Origin: Planctomycetota bacterium
Lineage (GTDB): Bacteria > Planctomycetota > MHYJ01 > JACQXL01
DNA: 23,782 nucleotides
Assembly (NCBI GenBank): GCA_016208805.1
Contig: JACQXL010000060.1
Coordinates: forward strand, 1 to 23,782
Direction of reading: 5' to 3'
The translations under genes were made by a program, and so were the position numbers. Below, piece by piece: positions 15,313-23,011 of the stretch. The notes under the pieces were generated by a model. The model had not been told where the DNA came from, did no database searches, and saw only the letters and a program-made list of their open reading frames with translations. Position 1 is the stretch's first letter; the number at the start of each line of letters is the position of its first letter.

Positions 15313-15982
15313 GAAACCACAGATGAACAGTGAAACGTCAGATAAACACGGATTATACAAGATTGCCTTAAGGGTAGCGCGTATATTGCATCAGCACGGC
15401 TTTGAGGCCTATTTTGCCGGCGGCTGTGTCCGTGACCGGCTGATGCGCCGACCGCCCAAGGATTACGATGTCGCCACCAACGCCCGGCCTAATCAGGTCA
15501 TCAAACTGTTCAAGAAAACCATCGCGGTCGGCAAGGCCTTCGGCGTGGTCATGGTCCTGATTGATAACCAGCAAATAGAAGTTACCACCTTCCGGACCGA
15601 GGGGCCTTATACGGACGGACGCCATCCGGACAGTGTCAGATATACATCAGCGCAAGAGGACGTCGCCCGCCGTGATTTCACCATCAATGGTCTGCTCTAT
15701 GACCCGGTTAAAAACAAACTGCTGGATTTAGTGGACGGTCAGGCGGATATCAGGCGCAAACTCATCAGAACCATCGGCGACCCGCTGGCCCGCTTCCGAG
15801 AAGATAAACTCCGGATGCTTCGGGCCATCAGGTTCGCCGTAGAGTTGGGCTTCAGGATTGACGCCGGGACCAAGACCGCAATTAAGAAATTAGCGCCGAA
15901 AATCAAACTAATCAGCGCCGAACGTATCCGCGAGGAACTAAAGCGCATCCTGATAAGCCCGTTACGCCATCATTCTGCCTGA
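15311..15982 (+). CDS. cca: tRNA nucleotidyltransferase (CCA-adding), N-terminal half of a split gene
   Basis: 223 residues carry the class II nucleotidyltransferase head. YFAGGCVRDRLMRR and DYDVAT give the metal-binding DxD, EVTTFRTEG and ARRDFTINGLLYDP follow, and the RFREDKLRMLRAIRFA neck leads to AERIREELKRILISP. After ILISP the frame runs into LRHHSA and stops. The HD half follows in the +1 frame with about 13 residues of the usual linker missing. The enzyme adds or repairs the 3' CCA of tRNAs. The annotated start is ATG 15311, but a promoter -10 box overlaps it, and ATG 15323 (residue 5) may be the real start. Confidence 0.8.
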   Translation: MKPQMNSETSDKHGLYKIALRVARILHQHGFEAYFAGGCVRDRLMRRPPKDYDVATNARPNQVIKLFKKTIAVGKAFGVVMVLIDNQQIEVTTFRTEGPYTDGRHPDSVRYTSAQEDVARRDFTINGLLYDPVKNKLLDLVDGQADIRRKLIRTIGDPLARFREDKLRMLRAIRFAVELGFRIDAGTKTAIKKLAPKIKLISAERIREELKRILISPLRHHSA

Positions 15983-15983
15983 G

Positions 15984-16658
15984 GTGGCCAAACTCAAGGG
16001 CGTCAAACAACCGCCCCAGTTCCATCCCGAAGGCGATGTTTATACGCATACATTATTATGCCTCAAGCATCTGCGTAAACCGTCCTGGGAATTAGCCCTG
16101 GCCACGCTCCTGCACGATATCGGCAAGCCCAAGACCTTTATGATTACGGACAGAATCCGCTTCCACGAGCACGAGCGGGTCGGCTCAAAGATGGCCGAAC
16201 GGATTTGCCAGCGGCTGAAACTATCCAATGCCGAGACCGAAAAGGTCGTCTATCTGGTGGACCGGCATATGGTCTTCAAGGATGCCGAAAAGATGCGGCT
16301 GAGCACTCTGAAAAAGTTATTCAGGCATCCGGCCTATCCGGAGTTGGCCGAACTGCACCGGGTGGACCGGGTGGCCAGCGACCTGGACTTGAAGCCGTAT
16401 CACTTCTGCGCCCGGATGTATAAGAAACTCACGGCCGAAGACTTAAAGCCCAAGCCGTTGCTCAACGGCTACGACCTGATAAAGATGGGGTTAAAACCGG
16501 GCCCGATATTCTCGGTGATACTAAAGAAAGTGGAAGAAGCGCAGTTGGATAACAAGGTCAAGACAAAGGCACGGGCACTGGTATTAGCCAAACGGCTTGT
16601 CCTGCGGGGCGACAGCGGAGTCCCGACCCCGGGCTGTCGTAATCAGGAAAGAAGTTGA
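15984..16658 (+). CDS. cca: tRNA nucleotidyltransferase HD-domain half (split cca)
   Basis: 224 residues from a GTG one base after the stop of the N-terminal half (TGAGGTG). Upstream in this frame YAIILPEV is still readable, which shows that this was one gene. KGVKQPPQFHPEGDVYTHTLL and LLHDIGKP are the HD metal-binding region found in many bacterial CCA enzymes and poly(A) polymerases. The body ends near ALVLAKRLV; the following 18 residues (from LRGDSG) look like readthrough into foreign sequence. The last 101 bases overlap the decayed flavoprotein on the opposite strand. Either the gene is broken, the halves are made separately, or one assembly indel is present. Confidence 0.72.
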   Translation: MAKLKGVKQPPQFHPEGDVYTHTLLCLKHLRKPSWELALATLLHDIGKPKTFMITDRIRFHEHERVGSKMAERICQRLKLSNAETEKVVYLVDRHMVFKDAEKMRLSTLKKLFRHPAYPELAELHRVDRVASDLDLKPYHFCARMYKKLTAEDLKPKPLLNGYDLIKMGLKPGPIFSVILKKVEEAQLDNKVKTKARALVLAKRLVLRGDSGVPTPGCRNQERS

Positions 16659-17516
16659 CAGTGACCATGTTGCCTGGTTTACCCGCGCAATCAAGTATTA
16701 GGCGACTCAGGTCAAGCACCAGCGGGCCGGAGATGCCGTAATGGGTGAACAACATCTCTCCGGATTTACGGGCAACGATCTTGCCTTTGACCGCAAGCGT
16801 CATCTCCGCCTCGGCCTTGACGCCCTGGAGTTCCCGCAATTCATCGTCTGCCAATTCCAGCGGCACCAGCCCGGGCCGTGTTTTGACAATCCGATGGCCC
16901 AGCCGTCTGGCCAGTTCAAACCCGTCGCCGGTCGTGCCCAACTGTGGATAACTCCGTCCGCCGGCCGCCAGGATAACGCATCCGGCCTGATAGTCTTTCT
17001 TATCGCTCGTTACTGACCAGCCATCCGCGCTCCGGTCCAGTTCTGTCACGCGCTCGCTTAAGTTTATTGCCACCTTAAGCCGTCCCAGTTCGCGGGTGAA
17101 CGCATCCACCACCGTCCCGGCCCGGTCGCTCACCGGGAACACCTTGCCGGCCTCTTCCGTCTTGAGTTTGACGCCCAGCCCTTCAAAGAACGCCATCGCA
17201 TCGTCGCCCGAAAACCGGCTGAAGATGCTGTGCAGGCATTTGGTATTCTCGCCGTAATAACTGTCCGGCGGAGCCGCCGCCCCGCCGAAGCGGGATAAAC
17301 TCCGTCCCGCCTGTCCCGACGAATGTCGGGAATTATTTCGGGGTGATATGTTAGTATTGGTCAGGTTACAGCGCCCGTTGCCGGTGACCAGAATCTTGCG
17401 TCCGATGGATTCGTTCTTCTCTATATCAGAACGGTGCGTCCTTGTCGTGCGGCGCTAACGGCGGCCATCAGCCCGGCCGCGCCGCCCCCGATGACAATGG
17501 TATGGTATTTAAACAT
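16558..17516 (-). pseudogene. Decayed HI0933/YhiN-type FAD flavoprotein
   Basis: It starts at ATG 17516-17514 with the FAD-binding motif TIVIGGGAAGLMAA, overlapping the helicase stop by 8 bases. After TVLI the frame hits TAG (17423-17421). Shifting by one base resumes the family sequence: EKNESIGRKILVTGNGRCNLTN. A palindromic insert (about 17266-17345) adds a Ser/Arg/Gly/Pro-rich run. The family sequence then continues through FFEGLGVKL, KVFPVSD, AAGGRSYPQLGTTGDGF and FTHYGISGPLVL. The frame ends at 16558 after unrelated residues, so the last 100 or more residues, with the second FAD motif, are missing. Frameshift plus truncation make it a pseudogene, unless both are assembly errors. Confidence 0.82.
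17266..17345. repeat. Palindromic element inside the decayed flavoprotein gene
   Basis: CCCGC/GCGGG (17281-17285, 17290-17294), GCGGGA/TCCCGC (17290-17295, 17305-17310) and TCCCGAC/GTCGGGA (17314-17320, 17325-17331) form clustered hairpins. TCCGTCCCGC (17301-17310) also occurs in the mutM element (8754-8763). The insert splits the segment that normally joins NISP to SYYGENTKCLHS. Confidence 0.75.
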
Positions 17517-18738
17517 GCCGGATTCTGGGCCGGCGGAACCGGCGGTGGTGCGTCGGCAACGCCGCGGGCGTAAACCGCTCCGGCGGAATCTCCGGATGCC
17601 GCGAAATCGGCAACGGCGTCCGTATCAACCGCTCAATACTGTGCACCTCGCGGCTCTGGTCCGGCGTGGCAAACGAGATGGCGTGCCCGGCCTGCCCGGC
17701 CCGTGCCGTCCGGCCGATGCGGTGCACGTAGTTCTCCGCCTCGTCCGGCAGGTCGTAGTTGACGACCAGTTCAATCCCGATGACGTCAATGCCCCGTGCC
17801 GCGATATCGGTCGCCACCAGCACTTTGTATCGTCCGGACTTGAAACCATCCAGCGCCTCGCGCCGCTGGCTGAGCGAGCGGTTGGAATGTATCTCCGTGG
17901 CCCGGTAGCCCATATCTCGGATGGACCGGGCAATCTTGCCGGCGTTATGCTTGGTCCGGGAGAACAACAGCACCGGCCCGGGATAGCGGGCCAGCAGTTT
18001 GTCCAGCAGTTTCAGTTTGGCTTCGCGCCGGACGATGAATAGTTCCTGGGTGACCTTTTCCACGGTGGTGCCGGAAGGCGCAATCTCCACCGAGACCGGA
18101 AGTTTCATATGGCGTGCCGCCACGGCCATAATCTCTTTGCTCATCGTGGCCGAAAAAAGCATTGTCTGCCGCTTCTTGGGCACATACGATAATATCTTTT
18201 CCACCTGCGGCGCAAACCCCATATCCAGCATCCGGTCCGCCTCGTCCAGCACGACCATTACCGTATTATGGAGCGCCAGGTTGCGCCGGTCCAGATGGTC
18301 GTTCAGCCGGCCCGGCGTGGCGATGACCACGCGCGGACTGCGCCGGAGCGCGTTCATCTGCTCAAACATTGATGCCCCGCCGATAAGGCAGACCGTCCGT
18401 ATCCCGAACGGCTGGGTTATCGTCCGGAACGCCTCGTCTATCTGGAGCGCCAATTCCCGGGTCGGCGCCAGCACCAGCCCCAGCCCCGGTTTCTGGGCCA
18501 AGCACTGGACCATCGGGATGGCAAACGCATGCGTCTTGCCCGTGCCGGTCTGGGCGATACCGACGATATCGTCGCCCCGGATGGCCAGCGGAATCACCCG
18601 CGCCTGAATCGGCGTGGGCGTTTTGAACTTTATCCGGGCCAGCGCGCCAAGGATTCCGGGCGCGATACCCAGCCCAAAAAAACCCTGCTCTGTTGGTTGG
18701 GCGCCCGGCGCGTTTACATTATTAGGTCTATTCATCAT
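17509..18738 (-). CDS. DEAD-box ATP-dependent RNA helicase, RhlE-like
   Basis: The protein has 409 residues and unwinds or remodels RNA with ATP. Motifs in order: a Q-motif region with TPIQARVIPLA, AQTGTGKT (Walker A), APTRELALQ, GGAS, TPGRL, DEADRMLDMGF, SATMS, VLLFSRT, VATDIAARGID and HRIGRTARAGQ. A basic tail rich in Arg, His and Pro (from about residue 375) is typical of RNA-binding extensions. GGAG lies 8 bases before the ATG. The stop overlaps the start of the decayed flavoprotein. typA lies upstream on the same strand, across a 291-base repeat-filled gap. Confidence 0.95.
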   Translation of the reverse strand: MMNRPNNVNAPGAQPTEQGFFGLGIAPGILGALARIKFKTPTPIQARVIPLAIRGDDIVGIAQTGTGKTHAFAIPMVQCLAQKPGLGLVLAPTRELALQIDEAFRTITQPFGIRTVCLIGGASMFEQMNALRRSPRVVIATPGRLNDHLDRRNLALHNTVMVVLDEADRMLDMGFAPQVEKILSYVPKKRQTMLFSATMSKEIMAVAARHMKLPVSVEIAPSGTTVEKVTQELFIVRREAKLKLLDKLLARYPGPVLLFSRTKHNAGKIARSIRDMGYRATEIHSNRSLSQRREALDGFKSGRYKVLVATDIAARGIDVIGIELVVNYDLPDEAENYVHRIGRTARAGQAGHAISFATPDQSREVHSIERLIRTPLPISRHPEIPPERFTPAALPTHHRRFRRPRIRHV

Positions 18739-18771
18739 ACTAAAACTCCTTTATCAGGCTGTCCTAAAAGT

Positions 18772-18960
18772 GTCATTGCGAGGAGCGGAGCGACGAAGCA
18801 ATCTAACCTGAAAGATCATCCTGAGCGTAGCGAAGGATCTCATAACACATGTCAAAGAGACCCTTCACTTCGTTCAGGGTGACACTATATGTAAGATTGC
18901 CACACTCCCGGAGTTTACCCAGAGCGACCGGAGATTACTTCGCCTTCGGCTCGCAATGAC
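18772..18960. repeat. Nested palindromic repeats between typA and the helicase gene
   Basis: GTCATTGCGAG (18772-18782) and CTCGCAATGAC (18950-18960) bound an outer element. Inside it lies another palindrome, ATCATCCTGAGCGTAGCGA near 18814 and CACTTCGTTCAGGGTGAC near 18866-18883. Both belong to sequence types known as dispersed bacterial repeats. The stretch 18739-19029 has no gene; besides these it holds the hairpin pair at 18982-19019. Confidence 0.85.
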
Positions 18961-18981
18961 GAAGAGCGAAAGGGTCGCTCG

Positions 18982-19019
18982 TCCCGATGCCTATCGGGAA
19001 CAGTCCCGCTAAGGCGGGA
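18982..19019. repeat. Twin hairpins downstream of typA
   Basis: TCCCGAT-GCCT-ATCGGGA (18982-18999) is followed by TCCCGC-TAAG-GCGGGA (19004-19019). They lie 10 bases beyond the typA stop. A T-run (TTTTC) follows on the plus strand only, so as a terminator it would face the wrong way for typA. The hairpins may protect the typA mRNA 3' end. The TCCCGA(C/T)...(G/A)TCGGGA shape also occurs in the flavoprotein insert. Confidence 0.7.
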
Positions 19020-19029
19020 TTTTCATTTA

Positions 19030-20886
19030 TTACTCATCCTGTTCGTCTTCATCCTTGACCGCCCCGCCCCGGCGCAGGCCCTTGCGCTCCTGGGCGGCCA
19101 GCACCTTCTTGCGCAGCCGGATTGATTTCGGGGTAACCTCAACCATCTCGTCATCCCGGATAAACGCCAGCGCCTTGCCCAGCGTCATCGGCGCCACCGC
19201 CTTCAGGACGATGGTATCGTCGCTGGTGGAACTGCGCATATTGGTCAGCTTTTTGCCTTTAGCCGGATTGACATTCAGGTCGCTCTCCCGGCTGTATTCG
19301 CCGACAATCATACCTTCATAAATCGGGTCGCCCGGCCGGACAAGCAGTTCACCGCGTCTTTCAAGATTGGCCAGCGCATACGGCACGGCCGTGCCGACAC
19401 GGTCGGCCACGATGGAGCCGGTCAGCCGCGACCTGAAATCGCCCCGGTATTCCTCGTAACCCTGCAGGTATGAACTCATCACGCCGGTGCCGCGCGTATC
19501 GGTCAGGAACTCGCCCCGGTATCCGATGAGCGAGCGGGTCGGGATGGAAAACTCCATCCGCACCCGGCCGGTGCCGTGATTGACCATGTTAAGCATCTGG
19601 CCCTTGCGCTGGTTGATTTTATCGGTGACAACGCCGATGTGCGCCTCGTCGCAATCTACGAATAAATGCTCCACCGGCTCCAGCGTGACGCCGTCCTTCT
19701 TTTTCAATATCACCTGCGGCCGGCCGACGCTGACCTCATAGCCCGCCCGGCGCATCGTCTCCAGCAGTATCTCCATCTGGAACTCGCCCCGGCCCTTGAC
19801 CGTGAACAGGGTCGTATCGGCCGACTCCTCTAACTGGATGCCGACGTTGAGCATCGTTTCCTTGCGCAGGCGCTCCAGTATCTTGCGCGACTGGACGAAC
19901 TCGCCTTCCCGTCCGGCGAAGGGCGAAGTGTTGGCCGTGAACACCATTGACACGGTCGGCTCGTCCACGTTGATGCGCGGCAGGGCCTTGGGCACCTCTT
20001 TGGTGCAGATGGTATCGCCGATGGCCACGTTTTCAATACCGGCCAGGATGGTGATATCGCCCGCCCGGACCGCGTCCACCGCCTCCAGCGAAATGCCGTT
20101 ATAGACCTGGAGCCGGGTGACGCGCAGCGGCGCCGACTGGCCGTCCTCCTTGATGCACACCAGCGCATCGTTGCACTGGGCCGAACCGTTGAATACCCGG
20201 CCCACGGCTAATTGACCCACGTAATCGGAATAATCAAGGTCGGACACGAGCATCTGGAACGGCTCGGCCGGGTCATACGACGGCGCCGGCACGGTCTTGA
20301 GAATAGTCTCAAACAGAATTGTCAAATCCTTGCCCGGCTCTTCCAATGTCTTTTGGGCGATGCCGTCCCGGCCCACCGCATACAGGACCGGAAAATCCAG
20401 GTCGTGCTCGGTCGCATCCAGGTCAATGAACAGGTTATATATTTCGTTAAGCACCTCTTTGGGCCGCGCGTCCTTGCGGTCAATCTTATTGATGACCACT
20501 ATCATCTTCAGTTTGGATTCCAGCGCCTTCTTGAGCACGAACCGGGTCTGGGGCAGAGGGCCTTCGGCCGCATCAACCAGCAGGAGCGCGCCGTCCACCA
20601 TACTGAGCGAGCGCTCCACCTCGCCCCCGAAATCGGCATGGCCCGGCGTATCCAATATATTGATGCGCACGCCCTGCCAGGAAACGGAGCAGTTCTTGGC
20701 CGCAATGGTGATGCCGCGCTCCTTTTCCAGGTCCAGGTTATCCATCACCCGTTCGTCCACGTCCTGGTTCTGCCGGAACACGCCGGCCTGGCGCAGGATG
20801 AAATCAACCAGCGTGGTCTTGCCGTGGTCCACGTGCGCGATGATGGCGATATTGCGAATACTGTCGTTGTGCTTGAGTTTATGCAT
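19030..20886 (-). CDS. typA: Ribosome-associated GTPase TypA/BipA
   Basis: The protein has 618 residues, the normal length. It is a translational GTPase of the EF-G/LepA superfamily that acts on the ribosome during stress or low temperature. G1 is AHVDHGKTTL (17-26). ERGITIAAKN is the switch I region. DTPGHADFGGEVER and NKIDRKDARP give G3 and G4. The C-terminal TypA-specific part has RKGQMLNMVNHGTGRVRMEF, IPTRSLIGYRGEFLTDTRGTG and NMRSSTSDDTIVLKA. It ends in an acidic tail. No Shine-Dalgarno site precedes the ATG. An AATCTGCTAAATC-type palindrome lies 50 bases upstream. Confidence 0.97.
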   Translation of the reverse strand: MHKLKHNDSIRNIAIIAHVDHGKTTLVDFILRQAGVFRQNQDVDERVMDNLDLEKERGITIAAKNCSVSWQGVRINILDTPGHADFGGEVERSLSMVDGALLLVDAAEGPLPQTRFVLKKALESKLKMIVVINKIDRKDARPKEVLNEIYNLFIDLDATEHDLDFPVLYAVGRDGIAQKTLEEPGKDLTILFETILKTVPAPSYDPAEPFQMLVSDLDYSDYVGQLAVGRVFNGSAQCNDALVCIKEDGQSAPLRVTRLQVYNGISLEAVDAVRAGDITILAGIENVAIGDTICTKEVPKALPRINVDEPTVSMVFTANTSPFAGREGEFVQSRKILERLRKETMLNVGIQLEESADTTLFTVKGRGEFQMEILLETMRRAGYEVSVGRPQVILKKKDGVTLEPVEHLFVDCDEAHIGVVTDKINQRKGQMLNMVNHGTGRVRMEFSIPTRSLIGYRGEFLTDTRGTGVMSSYLQGYEEYRGDFRSRLTGSIVADRVGTAVPYALANLERRGELLVRPGDPIYEGMIVGEYSRESDLNVNPAKGKKLTNMRSSTSDDTIVLKAVAPMTLGKALAFIRDDEMVEVTPKSIRLRKKVLAAQERKGLRRGGAVKDEDEQDE

Positions 20887-20935
20887 AATATCAGAACCGC
20901 GAATTATAGTATTTTAACCGCGGTCGGTCAAGTTA

Positions 20936-20985
20936 AACAACAGGATTAAACGGATTTAGCAGATTATCGGTTAAATCCGGTTGTT
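20936..20985. repeat. AATCTGCTAAATC family repeat (copy 4, reversed)
   Basis: AACAAC-a-GGATT (20936-20947) mirrors AATCC-g-GTTGTT (20974-20985), and GATTTAGCAGATT lies at 20953-20965. It sits between the divergent typA and RRM genes. The 344-base gap 20887-21230 contains this repeat, a promoter and the RRM-gene leader. Confidence 0.72.
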
Positions 20986-21026
20986 AAACAGTATTAAACG
21001 AATTTTATACTAAATCAAATAAAAGA

Positions 21027-21055
21027 TTGACACCATCCGCAGAATAAGATATGGT
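21027..21055 (+). promoter_or_regulatory. Candidate promoter of the RRM protein gene
   Basis: TTGACA (21027-21032), a 17-base spacer and TATGGT (21050-21055, 4 of 6 matches). Transcription would start near 21062 and give a leader of about 170 bases, long for a single small gene. Confidence 0.45.
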
Positions 21056-21059
21056 TATA

Positions 21060-21230
21060 CCGTTTTAGAAACGGACATCCCCTAACCGTTCTATTCTAAA
21101 TTCGCCCCGCGAGCTGTAGGTCCTAAAGGAGAATTGGATAACACCACCTTTAGGGCAGAAATCCCGGATAACGGGAAATCAACTCTCAACGAGACGACAA
21201 TGATTTATTTAGGGGCATGAAAGGAAACCT
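21060..21230 (+). promoter_or_regulatory. Long structured leader with alternative pairings before the RRM gene
   Basis: GTCCTAAAGG (21120-21129) pairs with CCTTTAGGGC (21147-21156). CCCG-GATAA-CGGG forms a hairpin just after. TTTAGG at 21208-21213 can compete for the same CCTAAA, and CCCCTAA (21079-21085) pairs with TTAGGGG (21209-21215). The last pairing lies directly before the AAAGGAAA ribosome-binding site (21220-21227). Cold-shock mRNAs are known to use long leaders that switch fold. I match no named riboswitch class. Confidence 0.5.
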
Positions 21231-21539
21231 ATGGGTAAGAAACTGTATGTGGGCGGGCTGTCATACGACACCGCAGAGGACGCCTTGAAGCAAGAGTTTG
21301 CTCAAGCCGGAACCGTGGAAAGCGCCAAGATTATCATAGACCGTGATACCGGCCGCTCCAAGGGGTTCGGCTTTGTGGAGATGTCCTCGGACGCAGAAGC
21401 AACCAAGGCAATTGAGATGTTCAACGGCAAGGAACTTGACGGCCGCAAACTGACCGTCAACGAAGCCAAACCGATGGCGCCGAGAGACTCCAGGCCAAGC
21501 GGCGGATACGGCGGCGGAAATCGCAGAGACCGCTATTAA
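21231..21539 (+). CDS. Small RRM-type RNA-binding protein
   Basis: The protein has 102 residues with one RNA-recognition motif. RNP2 is KLYVGGLSY (4-12) and RNP1 is KGFGFVEM (about 44-51). A short glycine-, arginine-rich tail follows (GGYGGGNRRDRY). Bacterial proteins of this build (the cyanobacterial Rbp type) bind single-stranded RNA and are often cold-induced. AAAGGAAA lies just before the ATG. The gene stands alone, divergent from typA and behind a long structured leader, which fits post-transcriptional or temperature control (inference). Confidence 0.95.
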   Translation: MGKKLYVGGLSYDTAEDALKQEFAQAGTVESAKIIIDRDTGRSKGFGFVEMSSDAEATKAIEMFNGKELDGRKLTVNEAKPMAPRDSRPSGGYGGGNRRDRY

Positions 21540-21582
21540 TCTTTAAAGACATCTTTTCACCACAAAGGACCCAGAGACGAAT

Positions 21583-21635
21583 ATAAGGAAACCAGGAGAC
21601 CAAGATAAATTTTCCTACTTTCCTGATCTCCTTAT
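21583..21635. terminator. Imperfect hairpin after the RRM gene
   Basis: ATAAGGA (21583-21589) with CAGGA (21593-21597) pairs with TCCTG (21621-21625) and TCCTTAT (21629-21635). It lies between the RRM gene and the convergent decayed gene. No strong T-run follows, so its role as a terminator is uncertain. Confidence 0.35.
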
Positions 21636-21639
21636 TTCG

Positions 21640-22853
21640 TTACCGGATGTAACCCATCAGGTATAACTCGCACGCTGTGGTCACCCCATCCCGATAGACC
21701 GATGTGATGAACTTACGGTTAGCGTCTAACGGCACCAGCACGGTCAGGTAATTCGTAAAGTCCTTGGCTCCCGTATCCAGCCCCGCTATAAACGCGGGAT
21801 GTCGCTGCGGCTCCACCGACACACCGGGTTGGTCAAGTCTGCTTTGAGCGTGCAGAACTGCACCATGGCGCTCATCCGGGATCGGCCCATTTTAACGCTT
21901 CGGTTTTTTGGTTATCCGCATCACCTGAATCACTAAATATAGATTCATCTTATATTCTTCGGTTACGGGAACAGTCATTTTATTTAGCACGAAGTCCACG
22001 TGCGAGGAGCCGCCGGGCGTAAACGGCGCAACATCGGACAAGCGGTATTTTTCCACCAGCGCATTAAGGTCTTTATTGGCCTGGGTGAGTATTCCATCAA
22101 GCCGACGGCTGGATTTTTTAATTGCTGCATGATAAATACCGCCACTGCCGCCTTTGCGGTTGACCGACTTATGTGCGACCGATTTCAGGGCATCCTACCA
22201 CCATTTTAAGTGTGACCGGGCCTGCAATATCGCCGAACCGCTTTTCATTATTTGGTTATTCAACGCCTTTTTAAAGTCAGATGTCTTGTCCGACAGACAT
22301 ATCCGGACCGGCCTGCCGGTTATCTTATCATCCGGTTTCAGGTATTGTTTACGCAGTGCCGGCATATTAGCCAGCGTCATTGTGGCTACTGAGACCATGT
22401 TTTTCTCGGCGGCTCTGATAAAGTCAAAGGGAAAACCGACTGCCTGGCGGATTTCTGATAGATATGCGCTGTTTCCCGGATGCAATTCTTGTATACCTTT
22501 GCTTTAATCCCGCCAACACGTTTGAACATCCGGTCTAATTTAGCAAGATATTTTGGCGCTGACCGGAATACTTTTTTCCGGTATGCGGCAATGAGTCCCT
22601 GGCGGGAAAGCCCTTTGTCGCAATAATATTTCTCTAACGCCGGGTTATAATATAGGAAATACGTGATAAGTTACCGGGCAATCTTGTTCCGGAACTGGCG
22701 CCGGTTGCCCACCACGGCCCGGCGCGCACTATTAATATCATCGGCCGCCTGTGCACAGACAGACTGCCAGCATTGGGTAACCTGCCGGGCACGGGCTTCG
22801 CTTATCTCCGGCACCCGCACCATCAAACTGAAAACTATCCGGCTCTCTTTCAT
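21640..22853 (-). pseudogene. Decayed unrecognised gene, about 400 codons
   Basis: Reading the minus strand from ATG 22853 (MKESRIVFSLMVRVPE), coding-like sequence continues through several disruptions. TAA at 22673-22671 is followed in frame by YYNPALEKYYCDKGLS and further plausible protein. A frameshift lies around 22430-22480. The second frame then runs through RAAEKNMVSVATMTLANMP and, after TAG at 22197-22195, through KSSRRLDGILTQANKDLNAL. TAA follows at 21894-21892, and the frame ends at 21640 after HPAFIAGLDTGAKDFTNYL. About 840 bases thus stay in one frame across two internal stops. I do not recognise the family. Confidence 0.55.
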
Positions 22854-22931
22854 AATAAAGGTTGCTTTATCATATCAGCCCGGGTAGATTTGGACAACAT
22901 TTTTAAGTCCTAAACCCGCCATTTTGAACGT

Positions 22932-22994
22932 CCACTGTTTTCATATTACTACAACTCATTATTGTACATATAGTTATACCATGAAAAACAGTGG
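22932..22994. repeat. Inverted repeat just before the 22-bp tandem array
   Basis: CCACTGTTTTCAT (22932-22944) and ATGAAAAACAGTGG (22981-22994) are inverted with one extra A, separated by 36 AT-rich bases. The right arm lies 17 bases before the tandem array. The stretch 22854-23011 holds no gene that I can support. Confidence 0.65.
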
Positions 22995-23011
22995 GGAGGT
23001 GCGGGTATGGG

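Noticed and set aside
20212..20949. Long plus-strand frame opposite typA
   Set aside because: It overlaps the well-conserved GTPase region of typA and is a high-GC shadow.
22195..22197. Stop-codon recoding across the minus-strand coding-like region
   Set aside because: The internal stops are of two kinds (TAA and TAG) and a frameshift is also present, while all other genes in the window use these stops normally. Decay is simpler.
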